Assembly: GCA_022565355.1 (NCBI GenBank) | Contig: JAIUMU010000001.1 | Coordinates: 310,001 to 374,000, forward strand | Direction of reading: 5' to 3' | Length of the DNA: 64,000 nucleotides | From: Idiomarina sp. | Lineage (GTDB): Bacteria > Pseudomonadota > Gammaproteobacteria > Enterobacterales > Alteromonadaceae | Shown: positions 18,101-28,007 of the stretch, in pieces | Layout of the letters: the number at the start of each line of letters is the position of its first letter | Numbering within the stretch: position 1 is the first letter of the stretch | Notes under the pieces: model-generated | Databases searched by the model: none | Seen by the model: only the letters and a program-made list of their open reading frames with translations | Told to the model about the DNA's origin: nothing | Program-made: the position numbers and the translations under genes

Positions 18101-20035
18101 GATTGCCAAACAACTGAATTTACCGCCATTGGTATCGGTGATATGGCTGGTGATGTGTTTGGTAACGGTATGTTGTTATCAGAGAAAACCCGCTTAGTGG
18201 CAGCATTTAACCACATGCATATCTTTATCGACCCAGAACCAGATGCGAAGAAATCCTTTAAGGAACGTGAGCGCTTATTTAATTTACCCCGTTCAAGCTG
18301 GGAAGATTACGATAAGAAATTGATTAGCGAAGGCGGTGGGATTTTCTCACGCAGTGCCAAATCAATTGAGCTTACCACGCAAATGAAACGCTTAATTGGT
18401 ACACAAAAACGCAGTATGGCGCCAAGTGAATTGATTAAAGCGTTATTGATGGCCGAAGTGGATTTAGTGTGGAACGGCGGAATCGGTACCTACGTGAAAG
18501 GCAGCAAAGAAACCGATGCTGATGTTGGCGATCGCGCGAACGATGTATTGCGCATTAACGGCAAAGAGTTGCGTTGTAAAGTAGTAGGCGAGGGTGGAAA
18601 CCTTGGGTTCACGCAGTTAGGGCGTATTGAATATGCTATGCGTGGCGGCCGTATTAATACCGATTTCATTGATAACGTGGGTGGAGTTGATTGCTCGGAT
18701 AACGAAGTGAATATCAAAATCCTACTCAACGGCTTGGTGAATGCAGGTAAGCTTACGAAAGCTCAGCGTGATCAGCTGCTGTATGACATGACTGATCAAG
18801 TAAGCGAGATAGTTCTGCACGATTGTAATCGGCAAACCCAATCGATTTCAGTAACATTGCTTCGTGGTGCAGATCAGATTAAAGAGATGCAGCGGTTCAT
18901 TCATCAGCTTGAGAAAGAAGGCTTGTTAGATCGGGCGATGGAATTCTTGCCAGATGACGAGGCACTTGCAGAACGCACCGCTTCCGGTAAAGGTTTAACG
19001 CGTCCAGAATTAGCTGTGTTAAATGCCTATGGAAAAATGGGACTGAAAGACGAGTTAGTAGTAGATGAGATTACGAACGACCCTTACCACGCGAAAGAGC
19101 TAGTTGCGGCTTTCCCGCGTGAGTTGCAAGAGCAGTTCCAAGAAGAAATGAATGACCACCCGTTGAAAGGGCAGATTATTGCTACCAAGTTAGCGAATAA
19201 TATTGTGAACGATATGGGCCCTAACTTTGTTTATCGCAAACAAGAAGCAACGGGTGCTACGGTACCAGAAATCGCTTCAGCTTATATTATCGCGCGGGAA
19301 GTGTTCGCGAGCCGTTCGATTTGGGCAGAAGTTGAGAAATTGAATAATAAAATACCAGCTGATGTGCAGAACCAAATTTTGTTCCAAGTGCGCCGTATGG
19401 TGCGCCGAGCAACACGTTGGTTCTTGCGCCATCGGAATCCGAAGTTTACATCGATTCAAGAACACATCGATTTCTATCGGAAAGCGTTTACGGATCTGCA
19501 GAAGAACGCTCTTAATTACATGACAGCTAGTGAAAAGGCTGGAATGGAAGCGAATATTGAGAAGTTGAAAGAACAGGGTGTTCCGGCGAAGTTAGCGCAA
19601 CAAGTGGCGATATTAAGCACCGTATTCTCAGCAATGGATATTGCTGAGGTTGCGGCGCAAACAGGTGAGAAGATTTCTTTGGTAGCGGAAACATATTTCC
19701 GTTTAGGTGGTGAGATTCAAATCCACTGGTTCTTAGACCAAGTGAACAAACAGCCTGTAGCTAACCATTGGCAAGCGCTTGCGCGAGCAGCATTCCGTGA
19801 GGAACTCGATTGGCAGCAACGATTACTCACTGGCACAGTGCTTAAGTATGCAGAGAAGGGCACTGATGTAGAGAAGATGTTGGAGAACTGGCTAGCCGCA
19901 AATGCAAGTTACGTAGATCGCTGGAAGCAAACATTGGCTGATTTCAAAACTACGAAAAGCCATGAGTTTGCTAAATTCAGCGTAGCGTTACGTGAACTTA
20001 CATTACTGGGCCAAAAATGTGGTAACGCGCAATAA
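15191..20035 (+). CDS. NAD-specific glutamate dehydrogenase, giant (L_180-type) class
   Basis: Oxidatively deaminates glutamate to 2-oxoglutarate and ammonium with NAD, a catabolic entry of amino-acid carbon into the TCA cycle. At 1614 aa it belongs to the 180-kDa class. The N-terminal half (about 1-700) has the ACT-like regulatory repeats; the catalytic core is at about 800-1150, with [16 protein letters not shown] and the lysine motif [11 protein letters not shown] near residue 850, then [19 protein letters not shown]; a long helical C-terminal domain follows. ATG 15191 is chosen because AAGGAT lies about 10 bases upstream and family members start near here. Its TAA overlaps the pyrD ATG (TAATG). 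Confidence 0.96.
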   Translation: MASVHNQPPVILEKVSDTIRQKLPAESAPLVNEFAQRLYRNVSRDDLAGRDYSNIYGAIVGLWHSFNEYESNTKATIKVYNPEVSKYGWESPHTIIEIIQTDMSFMVDSVRMALNRLGINSQLLLHAPLVHRRGKDGRVSEILPSGETDDKAQTDTVFLVEVDRQNSKEDIKVLKQELTSVMNEVALAVSDWQPMRKKLEDIANNLAACKFPGDKEKLAQAKRFLSWLANDNFTLMGYRSYQVEAVEGDFELSQVKGSSLGLLRSSEGKPPLKLSNMSKLARNTALSRDELLLLTKTNARSRVHRPAHTDYIGIKRFNDKGQVIGEDRFVGLYAASFYNDSVMDIPLVSDKVARVLTNSRYARGTHASKALLNIMQTYPRDEIVQSSDEDLLNTALGVLQIQERDITRIFLRRDIFGRFITAMVYVPKERYNTALRMQTQSILARTLGSNEEVDFTTYFSESALARTQYTVRVNDSGQDINVKELEQNLTEASRSWEDNLENLLMTSKGEAAARQLMKMYANGFPRAYKEDVLPSVALADIDQLEALDDDHRLGMLFYRAQEVQDDSNRVKLKLFHRDEPIHLSDVLPMLENFGLRVINESPYQIKNSDGHVFWVLDFFMLHTAGKLDLEGSRDNFQDAFAKVWRSEYEDDGFNRLVLGAGMSGRHVVILRMFAKYMRQIGVTFSQAYIENTFTRYPKIGKLLVKLFYTRFEPGVKNVQKKMDTLVSKVQEELEHVSSLDDDRIICRYLDLIQAALRTNFFQVDADGVEKPYVSIKFLPELITDMPLPLPKYEIFVYSPRVEGVHLRGGKVARGGLRWSDRREDFRTEVLGLVKAQQVKNTVIVPVGAKGGFVCKQLPDEREAMFEEGKACYRTFIRALLDITDNIVEGEIVHPENVVRHDDEDAYLVVAADKGTATFSDIANGISAEYNHWLGDAFASGGSVGYDHKKMGITARGGWESVKRHFREMGIDCQTTEFTAIGIGDMAGDVFGNGMLLSEKTRLVAAFNHMHIFIDPEPDAKKSFKERERLFNLPRSSWEDYDKKLISEGGGIFSRSAKSIELTTQMKRLIGTQKRSMAPSELIKALLMAEVDLVWNGGIGTYVKGSKETDADVGDRANDVLRINGKELRCKVVGEGGNLGFTQLGRIEYAMRGGRINTDFIDNVGGVDCSDNEVNIKILLNGLVNAGKLTKAQRDQLLYDMTDQVSEIVLHDCNRQTQSISVTLLRGADQIKEMQRFIHQLEKEGLLDRAMEFLPDDEALAERTASGKGLTRPELAVLNAYGKMGLKDELVVDEITNDPYHAKELVAAFPRELQEQFQEEMNDHPLKGQIIATKLANNIVNDMGPNFVYRKQEATGATVPEIASAYIIAREVFASRSIWAEVEKLNNKIPADVQNQILFQVRRMVRRATRWFLRHRNPKFTSIQEHIDFYRKAFTDLQKNALNYMTASEKAGMEANIEKLKEQGVPAKLAQQVAILSTVFSAMDIAEVAAQTGEKISLVAETYFRLGGEIQIHWFLDQVNKQPVANHWQALARAAFREELDWQQRLLTGTVLKYAEKGTDVEKMLENWLAANASYVDRWKQTLADFKTTKSHEFAKFSVALRELTLLGQKCGNAQ

Positions 20036-21048
20036 TGAATGTATATCCATTATTCCGTAAGGCTCTATTCAGCAAAGATGCTGAATGGAGCCATGACGTT
20101 ACTTTACGTACTTTAGCAAAATTTAATCAGGCCCCATTACGGCATTTAATTCAGCAAAGGTTGCCGGCGAAGCCGGTAGCCTTATTAGGGCTAACATTCC
20201 CTAATCCAGTTGGGTTAGCTGCGGGCTTAGATAAAAATGGTACGTGCATTCAAGCATTATCGGCGCTTGGCTTTGGTTTTATTGAAATTGGTACCGTTAC
20301 TCCGCGCCCGCAAGCTGGAAATGCCAAGCCGCGTATGTTTCGCATTCCAGAGCGCGAAGCGTTAATCAACCGCATGGGCTTTAATAATGATGGTGTAGAT
20401 GCGTTAGTTGAGCGGGTGAAGAAAGCGCAATTCAACGGCATACTCGGCATCAATATTGGTAAAAACAAAGATACGCCAGACAGTGAAGGGAACGATGATT
20501 ACCTATACTGCTTAGAAAAAGTGTACCCATATGCGAGCTATGTGGCGGTAAATATTTCATCGCCGAATACGCCGGGATTGCGTGAGTTCCAGCACGGAAC
20601 CCATCTCAGCAGCTTGCTCAGTGCATTAAAGCAAAAGCAGGGCGAACTGCATACTCTGCATCACCGCTATGTACCTATTTTGGTAAAAATTGCGCCTGAT
20701 ATGAGTGAAGAACAAGTGCATGGTTTCGCGCGTGCAATGCAGGAGTTCGGTTTAGATGGCATTATTGCAACCAACACCACGCTTGAGCGAGAGTTAGTTG
20801 CGGGTTGTGAGCATGCCAATGAAGCGGGCGGGTTAAGCGGCCAACCACTAACAGATAAAAGTGAAACGATTATTCGTTGGCTACGAGCAGTATTGCCGGC
20901 AGATTATCCAATTATTGGCGCAGGTGGTATTAGCTCGGCGGAGCAGGCACAAGCGCGTTTAGCGGCGGGTGCGAATTTGCTGCAGGTATACACTGGGTTT
21001 ATCTATCGCGGGCCAGCTTTAATCAAAGAGATTGTTAAAAGCTTGTAA
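20035..21048 (+). CDS. pyrD: Dihydroorotate dehydrogenase (quinone), class 2
   Basis: Membrane-associated flavoenzyme oxidising dihydroorotate to orotate with quinone, fourth step of pyrimidine synthesis. 337 aa against 336 in E. coli; an amphipathic N terminus (YPLFRKALF) for membrane contact; FMN-site [10 protein letters not shown]; catalytic Ser175 in [11 protein letters not shown], which marks class 2. ATG overlaps the GDH stop by one base, so translation is coupled to an unrelated catabolic gene. Followed by zapC, as in E. coli. Confidence 0.97.
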   Translation: MNVYPLFRKALFSKDAEWSHDVTLRTLAKFNQAPLRHLIQQRLPAKPVALLGLTFPNPVGLAAGLDKNGTCIQALSALGFGFIEIGTVTPRPQAGNAKPRMFRIPEREALINRMGFNNDGVDALVERVKKAQFNGILGINIGKNKDTPDSEGNDDYLYCLEKVYPYASYVAVNISSPNTPGLREFQHGTHLSSLLSALKQKQGELHTLHHRYVPILVKIAPDMSEEQVHGFARAMQEFGLDGIIATNTTLERELVAGCEHANEAGGLSGQPLTDKSETIIRWLRAVLPADYPIIGAGGISSAEQAQARLAAGANLLQVYTGFIYRGPALIKEIVKSL

Positions 21049-21094
21049 ATGTAGGGGTAAACCCTTATTATTCTGCCAATGTATTGTGTGAAAA

Positions 21095-21655
21095 ATGGAT
21101 AATTCGATGCAACACTGGCAATGGCGAGTGCTTAATAATGAAACACTCGTGATAGATTTAGGTAAAAACATTACTCAAGAGCTTTCGTTTAAACGAAGCT
21201 TTTTGCGTGATCGTTTACCTGAAGATGTTTCTTTTTCAATGGATGATGCGGAAGCGTTTCAGAATTTTTCTGATTATCTCGATACCCATAGTGTTCTCTC
21301 TTCTACAGAGCAATTTAACATAGCGCTGCATGCTACCGCACTGGTTCGGTTCGGCAAGATCATGTTGCCGCAAAGTTGGTATTTCAAGTTTGGCCCTTAT
21401 AACAATGAGAAATCATGGCCGAAAGACCATCTTTTCTGTGCCTTAACTTCAAACAACCAACATGCGGACTTTCTTATTATTGAGCAAGATGAACGCTGTT
21501 CGTTATGTATGTTAGTAGAAGAATCGTTTGAAGTAGGTGGCTTTAAAACAATGAAGCAATTTGAAGTAACTCGTGTTTTAAATGATCGCTTACAAGAATC
21601 CCAACGCCATCCTATTCCTAATAATGATTCCTTCACAACCCAGCGCTGGGCTTAA
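21095..21655 (+). CDS. zapC: Cell division protein ZapC
   Basis: FtsZ-ring stabilising protein. Overall similarity to E. coli ZapC is modest, but the order of conserved patches is right: WQWRVLNNETLVIDLG at the start, ALVRFGKIMLPQSWYF in the middle, LNDRL and NDSFTTQRW at the end, with similar length (186 vs 180 aa). The position directly after pyrD is the same as in E. coli. The ribosome site before ATG 21095 is weak; an alternative ATG at 21107 is possible. Confidence 0.88.
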   Translation: MDNSMQHWQWRVLNNETLVIDLGKNITQELSFKRSFLRDRLPEDVSFSMDDAEAFQNFSDYLDTHSVLSSTEQFNIALHATALVRFGKIMLPQSWYFKFGPYNNEKSWPKDHLFCALTSNNQHADFLIIEQDERCSLCMLVEESFEVGGFKTMKQFEVTRVLNDRLQESQRHPIPNNDSFTTQRWA

Positions 21656-21728
21656 TTTGTAGCGTTCGCTCTTCGGCTTCTTTTAACATGTACGCGTAAC
21701 AGCTACACCTAGCGCTTATATTGAACAT

Positions 21729-23159
21729 TTATAGTAATGGGCTCAAGAACGACATAAAGCGCTCTGCTACTCGTCTGTAGCGTGGCCGCTGTGCCCAAGC
21801 CTTTGCATCAATCGCAGTACTCTCTTGATAGTATTCCTGCATTAAGCCGCACACTTGCTTACAATCGTTAGGATTATAAAGTGCAAACGAAAGCTCAAAG
21901 TTAAGCTGCAAACTGCGCATATCAATATTCATGCTGCCCACTAATGCGAGTTCTTCATCCACGATTACCGCTTTTGAGTGTAGTAACCCTCTGCTAAACA
22001 AACGGATTTCTACGCCAGCGCTAAGTAAGCCATCATAAAATGATTGGCTGGCGAAGCTGGCCATTCTGGAATCGCTTATTCGTGGCAATACGATACATAC
22101 ATTCACCCCGCGACGAGCGGCATGGCATAGCGCTTCAAAGATTGCTTCTGAGGGAACGAAGTAGGGTGTGGTAATGGTGATGCTCTCATTGGCGCGATGC
22201 AAAATAGATAGCATGATTTGATGAATCACCCCTTCACCTTGGCCTGGGCCGGAAGGAATAATAGATAAATGATGGGTACTTTCCGGGATCTTGTCTTTAA
22301 TTTGCGGGAAGTTGCGTTCACCGCTCTCAAGTTCCCAATCCCAAGAGAAAACCTTGGATACACCGAATGCGGCAGCGCCATCAAAACGCAACATCATATC
22401 AATCCAAGGCCCAAACGATTTACGAGAATTAAAATAACGTGGATCGGCCATATTCATGGAGCCGCTGTAACAAATGAGATGATCGATCACCAGAAGCTTC
22501 CGGTGCAAACGCAAATCTGCCCGGCGAACGAGATTTCGAAATAGGTTTACGGGTAGGGCCGGTAGCAGCTTGATGCCATGTTCGCGCATCCGCTTCACAT
22601 CCTTACTGAACATGAAAAATGGCCAGCTACCCGCGTGGTCTATCAATATCTCAACACTTACCCCACGATCAACAGCTGCGATTAATGCATTGGTTACATC
22701 AACCACTCGCCCGTGCGGATGCCAAATGTAAAACTCCATGCGAATATCACGCTGCGCGTTGTTGATATCAGCAATCCACGCATCGAAAATGTCATCAGGT
22801 TTAGATAATACGCTGAGGTTGCTATAGCCAAGGCTGCCAATGCCATCACGTTGCATAAGCAGCTGATAAATAGCTTTGCCAGCATGGCCAACCGGTGATT
22901 GTGAGCTATGGTCTTTTAAGTATTTGGTATAGTTTTCTAGAAACGGTGTGCGCAGCGCGCGAGCTCGTGCAGCTCGGCGCTTCCCCAGTTGAATTTCGCC
23001 GAAAAATAGATACACCAATACGCCGAGAATAGGGAACACGATAATAATCAACACCCAAGCCAACGAAGAGGCTACAGGGCGCCGTTTAAAGATGATTCGA
23101 AGAAAAACAGTTGCCGTTACAATCCAGTAGAAAACAACTAGAAAATCATTTATTTGCAC
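21729..23159 (-). CDS. cls: Cardiolipin synthase (phospholipase D family)
   Basis: Inner-membrane enzyme joining two phosphatidylglycerol molecules into cardiolipin. Two N-terminal membrane helices (about residues 8-60) precede two PLD domains, each with an HKD motif: HRKLLVIDHLICYSGSMN and HSKAVIVDEELALVGSMN. 476 aa is the usual length. The start is GTG at 23159, supported by AAAGGAT 7 bases upstream. Convergent with zapC; no clear hairpin in the 73-base gap 21656-21728. Confidence 0.95.
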   Translation of the reverse strand: MQINDFLVVFYWIVTATVFLRIIFKRRPVASSLAWVLIIIVFPILGVLVYLFFGEIQLGKRRAARARALRTPFLENYTKYLKDHSSQSPVGHAGKAIYQLLMQRDGIGSLGYSNLSVLSKPDDIFDAWIADINNAQRDIRMEFYIWHPHGRVVDVTNALIAAVDRGVSVEILIDHAGSWPFFMFSKDVKRMREHGIKLLPALPVNLFRNLVRRADLRLHRKLLVIDHLICYSGSMNMADPRYFNSRKSFGPWIDMMLRFDGAAAFGVSKVFSWDWELESGERNFPQIKDKIPESTHHLSIIPSGPGQGEGVIHQIMLSILHRANESITITTPYFVPSEAIFEALCHAARRGVNVCIVLPRISDSRMASFASQSFYDGLLSAGVEIRLFSRGLLHSKAVIVDEELALVGSMNIDMRSLQLNFELSFALYNPNDCKQVCGLMQEYYQESTAIDAKAWAQRPRYRRVAERFMSFLSPLL

Positions 23160-23380
23160 ATGCCATCCTTTAGCTTTGGGGCAGATTTATCGCTGTTTAT
23201 TTATTGCTGCTTAGCGAATCAATATAATGGTGCAAATATTAGAATGCAATTTAACTTGGGAAATGGATCAGCGAATAGTGGCGGTTACTCGTTTGCTGTA
23301 TGGGTGTTTAAACGTATGAAGAAGCGCGTGATACAAATGAGAGAGGCGTAATTAGGAGGTTTTTTTTACTACTATCGGAT

Positions 23381-23457
<77 letters not shown>

Positions 23458-23472
23458 TCCGATTGAGGGCGT

Positions 23473-23500
23473 ATCTTACCAGTGAACGTTATGAATGCAA
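23473..23500 (-). promoter_or_regulatory. Candidate promoter of tRNA-fMet
   Basis: On the minus strand, TTGCAT (23495-23500) and TAAGAT (23473-23478) are separated by 16 bp and followed by a GC-rich discriminator (ACGCCC) just before the tRNA 5' end, as expected of a stable-RNA promoter. Confidence 0.45.
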
Positions 23501-23690
23501 GCACTGAATACGATAAATTGTTTAACCGCTCAGATATGCAGCAATTCGGCGTTTATTTATCCTTAATCACAGCAATTTATGTTCAATACAAGGCCAACAC
23601 AACTTATAAAGAACACAGACACTCACCGGTGGATACGATATAATCAGCGCATTATTGCAATAACCATCGATATTGGAACTGAAAGCGTTA

Positions 23691-25847
23691 ATGAAGAATC
23701 TACAATTTTTTCTCCCATGTGGGCGAGGGCTCGAAGAACTACTTGCTGCAGAAGTAGCTGAGTTGGGCGGCAACGACATCGTGCTCACAAATTCAGGTGT
23801 AACCTGCCAAGGTGATCTGCAGCTTGGCTATCACCTGTGTATGTGGAGTAGGTTAGGTAGCCGCGTGCTATTAAAGCTTTCGGAAACGGAAGTGCATGAT
23901 CGCTATGGTTTAGAAAAAGCAGCTGCGGATTATCCGTGGCCAGATGTATTTAATGAACGTAATACCTTCGCGGTTCGTTTTAACGGCACCAGTGAAACGC
24001 TCAGAAATACCCAGTTTTCAGCGCAAGTAGTAAAAGATGGTGTAGTTGAAGCATTTCGCCGCATTGGGGCCAACCGCCCAGTGGTAGAACCGAAACATGC
24101 GGAAATCAACATTCAAGGATACCTGCACAAAGGAATTGCCACCTTGTATCTCGATTTAGCAGGTAATGGATTGCATGAGCGTGGGTACCGGCAAGCGAAA
24201 GGCGCGGCTCCGATTCGCGAAACCCTTGCTGCCGCGCTTATCGTGCGCGCGGGCTTATCCTTGAACTGTGTATCAGCTCCAGAGCAATGGCCTGCATTAG
24301 TTGCCGATCCAACGTGTGGTTCGGGTACATTATTAATTGAAGCTGCGATGCTCGCAACAGACCGAGCACCAGGGTTAAACCGCACCCAATGGGGTTTCAA
24401 TGCGTGGCGTGGCCATCGCGCAGCGGTTTGGAATGATGTTAAAACTGAGGCGAAACAACGCTTTGCTGCGGGTATGGCGGCATGTAAAAGCCAATTTCAC
24501 GGTGTTGATAACAATCCTGAAGTAGTTGCTGCAGCGAATGAGAATATTCGCGGGTTGGGATTTACTGATTTAATTAAAGTTGAACTGGGCGATGTAAGTG
24601 ATAGCTGGCTTATTCAACGCTATAAGCGAGCCACTAGCGGTTTGTTGCTGAGTAACCCGCCATATGGTGAGCGGTTAGGTAGTGAACTTGGCGCGTGGTT
24701 ATTTTATCGTAATTTTGGTCGGCAACTAAGGCAGGGTATTGCTGGTTGGCGTGCAGCGATTCTAGCGCCCGATGAAAGCATGATTAAAGCAATGCGTATG
24801 CGCACGGAAAAGAAATACAAGCTGAATAACGGCGGTATTCCCGTGTTGCTTGCGATCATGGATCTCACTGATGCCCAGGAAGAGTTTGCCCGCCCGGAAG
24901 TTCAGGCATTATCAAATCGGTTGAAGAAAAATTGGCAGCAACGGGAAAAATGGGCCGCTCAAGAGGGCGTAGATTGTTTTCGCGTATACGATGCGGATAT
25001 TCCAGAGTTTAACGCAGCAATCGATTTCTATGCTGGATCGTTAGTAGTGCAAGAGTATGCGGCGCCGAAAGATATACCAGAGCACATTAGTGAACGGCGC
25101 TGGTGGCAGGTGCTGGAAGCGGTGATGGATAGTTTACCGGTTAGCCCTGATCGGATTTTTACTCGGCAGCGGCAACGGCAGAAGGGCGAGCAGCAGTACA
25201 CGCGTTTCTCAGATGTAAGTGAAACGCTTGAAGTGCATGAATATAACGCGAAGTTCCTAATTAACCTTACTGACTACTTAGACACCGGACTATTTCTAGA
25301 TCATCGTTTGGTGCGTAAAGACATTCAAGCTCGCGCTGCAGGCCAACGCGTGTTGAATTTATTCTCCTATACCGGAAGTGCGTCTGTGCACGCAGGTTTG
25401 GGCGGCGCCACTGAGATTACTACGGTAGATTTATCAAAAACCTATTTGAATTGGGCCAAAGATAACTTCCGTTTAAATCAGTTAACGATAAACCGGCACG
25501 AGTTTATTCAAGCGGATTGCTTGAAATGGCTAGCAGATACCGCGGCAGATGATTGCCGGCAATGGGATCTAATATTTATTGATCCACCTACGTTTTCGAA
25601 TTCAAAGCGTATGGATGGCGTGTTTGATGTGCAGCGCGATTATCTAAATATATTAGCCAACGCGAAGCAGCTACTTGCGAAGAATGGGGTGATTATTTTC
25701 ACCACGAACAAGCGGGGCTTTAAGTTAGATGAAGCTGCAGTAAAAGAACTTGGCTTGCACGCAGATGATCAAACCCGTGCCAGTATTCCGGTGGATTTTG
25801 CGAAACAACGTGCAGTACATTTCTGCTGGTACCTAACCCATGCCTGA
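23691..25847 (+). CDS. rlmL: 23S rRNA dual methyltransferase RlmKL (m2G2445 and m7G2069)
   Basis: Fusion methyltransferase modifying G2445 (N2) and G2069 (N7) of 23S rRNA. N-terminal THUMP region (about 1-150), RlmL Rossmann domain with DPTCGSGTLLIEAAML and the catalytic LSNPPYGERL, then the RlmK domain with NLFSYTGSASVHAG and FIDPPTFSNSKRM. E. coli RlmKL aligns throughout. ATG 23691 gives the conserved N terminus (MKNLQFFLPCGRGLEEL) and 718 aa; an upstream in-frame TTG at 23673 is unlikely. Its 3' end overlaps the next gene by 8 bases. Confidence 0.96.
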   Translation: MKNLQFFLPCGRGLEELLAAEVAELGGNDIVLTNSGVTCQGDLQLGYHLCMWSRLGSRVLLKLSETEVHDRYGLEKAAADYPWPDVFNERNTFAVRFNGTSETLRNTQFSAQVVKDGVVEAFRRIGANRPVVEPKHAEINIQGYLHKGIATLYLDLAGNGLHERGYRQAKGAAPIRETLAAALIVRAGLSLNCVSAPEQWPALVADPTCGSGTLLIEAAMLATDRAPGLNRTQWGFNAWRGHRAAVWNDVKTEAKQRFAAGMAACKSQFHGVDNNPEVVAAANENIRGLGFTDLIKVELGDVSDSWLIQRYKRATSGLLLSNPPYGERLGSELGAWLFYRNFGRQLRQGIAGWRAAILAPDESMIKAMRMRTEKKYKLNNGGIPVLLAIMDLTDAQEEFARPEVQALSNRLKKNWQQREKWAAQEGVDCFRVYDADIPEFNAAIDFYAGSLVVQEYAAPKDIPEHISERRWWQVLEAVMDSLPVSPDRIFTRQRQRQKGEQQYTRFSDVSETLEVHEYNAKFLINLTDYLDTGLFLDHRLVRKDIQARAAGQRVLNLFSYTGSASVHAGLGGATEITTVDLSKTYLNWAKDNFRLNQLTINRHEFIQADCLKWLADTAADDCRQWDLIFIDPPTFSNSKRMDGVFDVQRDYLNILANAKQLLAKNGVIIFTTNKRGFKLDEAAVKELGLHADDQTRASIPVDFAKQRAVHFCWYLTHA

Positions 25848-26079
25848 GTTTTACCTATTAATGAAAGAACATTGCCCATTATGTAGTGAGGCGATAAAGC
25901 AAATATATGCGCAGCAACTAGAACAACCGATTCAATTGAATGTGGTTGATATCGCCAGTGATGCAGCGCTAATTAAAGAGTATGCAACTTTAGTACCTGT
26001 ATTAGTACGCAGTGTTGATGACGCAGAACTTAAATGGCCATTTGGTAACGATAAATTAAAGGAATTCCTCAGTTTATGA
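25840..26079 (+). CDS. Glutaredoxin-like protein (DUF836 family)
   Basis: 79-residue thioredoxin-fold protein with an N-terminal redox motif CPLC (residues 13-16) and the VPVLV segment that normally carries the cis-proline. Target unknown. It overlaps rlmL by 8 bases and uup by 4 (ATGA), so it is translationally coupled on both sides; in E. coli rlmL is followed directly by uup. Confidence 0.82.
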   Translation: MPEFYLLMKEHCPLCSEAIKQIYAQQLEQPIQLNVVDIASDAALIKEYATLVPVLVRSVDDAELKWPFGNDKLKEFLSL

Positions 26080-28007
26080 GTGTTGTACTGAGATTAAGTA
26101 ACGCCCGATTAGCATTCGGTACCGCCCCTGTACTCAATAATGCAGAGCTTATCGTAGAATCAGGCGAACGGCTTTGTGTTACCGGCCGTAACGGCGCAGG
26201 TAAATCAAGTTTACTGAAAGTTCTGAACGAAAATATCCTCCTTGATGATGGCCAACTGCATATCGTGGGTGAAACTCGCGTAGCAATGCTACCGCAAGAT
26301 CCTCCTGAGCGTACGCCAGGCACCGTATTTGATTACGTTGCCGGAGCTTTTGCCGATGTTGGCGCTTTACTAAGCCGCTACCATGAAATGAGCGAAGCGT
26401 TAAGTGAGGATGCCAGTAATAGCCAGTTACTAGACCAAATGATGCGGGTGCAAACCAAACTTGAAGCTGCCGATGGCTGGCAGTTACAAACACGCATTGA
26501 GCAAGTACTTAGCCGTTTGAACCTCGATGGTAATGCCGCAATGGATACGCTTTCTGGCGGATGGTTGCGCCGAGCTGCTCTGGCGAAGGCGTTGGCCTCA
26601 CAACCTGATGTGCTATTACTTGATGAGCCTACCAACCACCTTGATGTTGCTACCGTGCAGTGGCTCGAGAAAATGTTGCTGGAGTTCGCAGGAGCCATTG
26701 TTTTCATTAGCCATGATCGCGCCTTTATTCGTAGCCTAGCTACCCGAATTGTGGATCTTGATCGCGGCATACTCACCTCATTTCCTGGCAATTATGCGGC
26801 CTTTCTGGAAGAGAAACAGCGGTTGCTAGAAGTTGAAGCGAGCCAAAACGCAGAATTTGATAAAAAACTAGCCCAAGAAGAAGCTTGGGTGCGCCAAGGA
26901 GTGAAAGCCAGGCGCACACGCAACGAAGGGCGGGTGCGCGCGTTGCAAGCATTACGTAACGAACGTGCGCAACGCCGTAATTTACAAGGTTCAGTGAAAA
27001 TTGCCTTGGGTAGCGGCGAGCGCTCTGGCAAGCTTGTGTTTGAAGCAACGGATATCGGTTTAACCCGCGGCGAGAAAACCCTGATCGAGCAATTAAACTT
27101 AACTATTCAACGTGGTGATAAACTTGCGTTAGTAGGGCCGAATGGTTGTGGTAAAAGCTCACTTATTCAATTGATTCTTGGTGATATACCGCCTACCAGC
27201 GGTGTTGTGCGCCTTGGCACAAACCTAAAAGTAGCTTATTTTGATCAGCATCGTCAGTTGCTAGATCTTAACGCTTCTATCGCTGATAACGTTGCGGAAG
27301 GAAAGAAAGAAGTTACTCATCGCGGCCGTACTCGGCATATTTTCAGTTATTTACAAGATTTCCTATTTACCCCACAGCAATCGCAAATGCCAGTGAGTGC
27401 ATTATCGGGTGGTGAAAAAAACCGGGTAATGTTAGCGAAGATTTTGTTAGCCGATAGTAATCTCTTGATTCTTGATGAACCAACCAATGATTTGGACATC
27501 GATACCCTAGAGTTACTAGAGCAAGTAGTGGTAGATTACCCAGGCACGGTTCTTGTGGTAAGCCATGACCGTGAATTTATTGATAACACAGCTACCTCTG
27601 TATTGCTGTTTGAGGGGCAGGGCATTGTTACTGAAATCTTCGGTGGTTTTAATGAAGTGGCGTTCTACCAACAAGCGAAAGCTACAGCGCAAGATAAACC
27701 GCAAGTAAAGGCAACAAACTCGGGAACTTCTGCGGTAAAAGAGCACTCTGAGCAGCAACAGCCTTTAGCTAACAAGCCGAACAAGTTATCATACAAGTTA
27801 AAACGTGAGCTGGAACTACTTCCTGCCCACATAGAATCAATAGAGCAGCAATTAAACGCAATACAACAACAATTAAATGATCCAGAGTTTTTCCGCCAAT
27901 CGGCAGAAGTTACACTTCCAGTAACTGAACAGCTCGCATCGCTAGAAAAAGAGTTAATGGAAGCATTAGAGCGATGGGATTATTTAGAAAACTTACAAGG
28001 TAATTGA
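26076..28007 (+). CDS. uup: ABC-F ATPase Uup
   Basis: Soluble tandem ABC ATPase of the ABC-F group, acting on ribosomes and, in E. coli, linked to precise transposon excision and branched DNA intermediates. Two cassettes: Walker A GRNGAGKSS and GPNGCGKSS, signatures LSGGWLRRAALAKAL and LSGGEKNRVMLAKIL, both with LDEPTN. No membrane segments. After the second cassette comes a Gln/Lys-rich linker and a C-terminal coiled-coil (about 575-643), the Uup-type DNA/RNA-binding tail. 643 aa matches the family. Confidence 0.95.
   Translation: MSVVLRLSNARLAFGTAPVLNNAELIVESGERLCVTGRNGAGKSSLLKVLNENILLDDGQLHIVGETRVAMLPQDPPERTPGTVFDYVAGAFADVGALLSRYHEMSEALSEDASNSQLLDQMMRVQTKLEAADGWQLQTRIEQVLSRLNLDGNAAMDTLSGGWLRRAALAKALASQPDVLLLDEPTNHLDVATVQWLEKMLLEFAGAIVFISHDRAFIRSLATRIVDLDRGILTSFPGNYAAFLEEKQRLLEVEASQNAEFDKKLAQEEAWVRQGVKARRTRNEGRVRALQALRNERAQRRNLQGSVKIALGSGERSGKLVFEATDIGLTRGEKTLIEQLNLTIQRGDKLALVGPNGCGKSSLIQLILGDIPPTSGVVRLGTNLKVAYFDQHRQLLDLNASIADNVAEGKKEVTHRGRTRHIFSYLQDFLFTPQQSQMPVSALSGGEKNRVMLAKILLADSNLLILDEPTNDLDIDTLELLEQVVVDYPGTVLVVSHDREFIDNTATSVLLFEGQGIVTEIFGGFNEVAFYQQAKATAQDKPQVKATNSGTSAVKEHSEQQQPLANKPNKLSYKLKRELELLPAHIESIEQQLNAIQQQLNDPEFFRQSAEVTLPVTEQLASLEKELMEALERWDYLENLQGN

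Noticed and set aside
23154-23351. 65-codon plus-strand frame between cls and tRNA-fMet
   Set aside because: Starts inside cls, no ribosome site and no recognisable protein. A perfect AGGAGG at 23355 has no usable start after it.
26378-26791. 137-codon antisense frame in uup
   Set aside because: Shadow of the first ABC cassette; no independent support.
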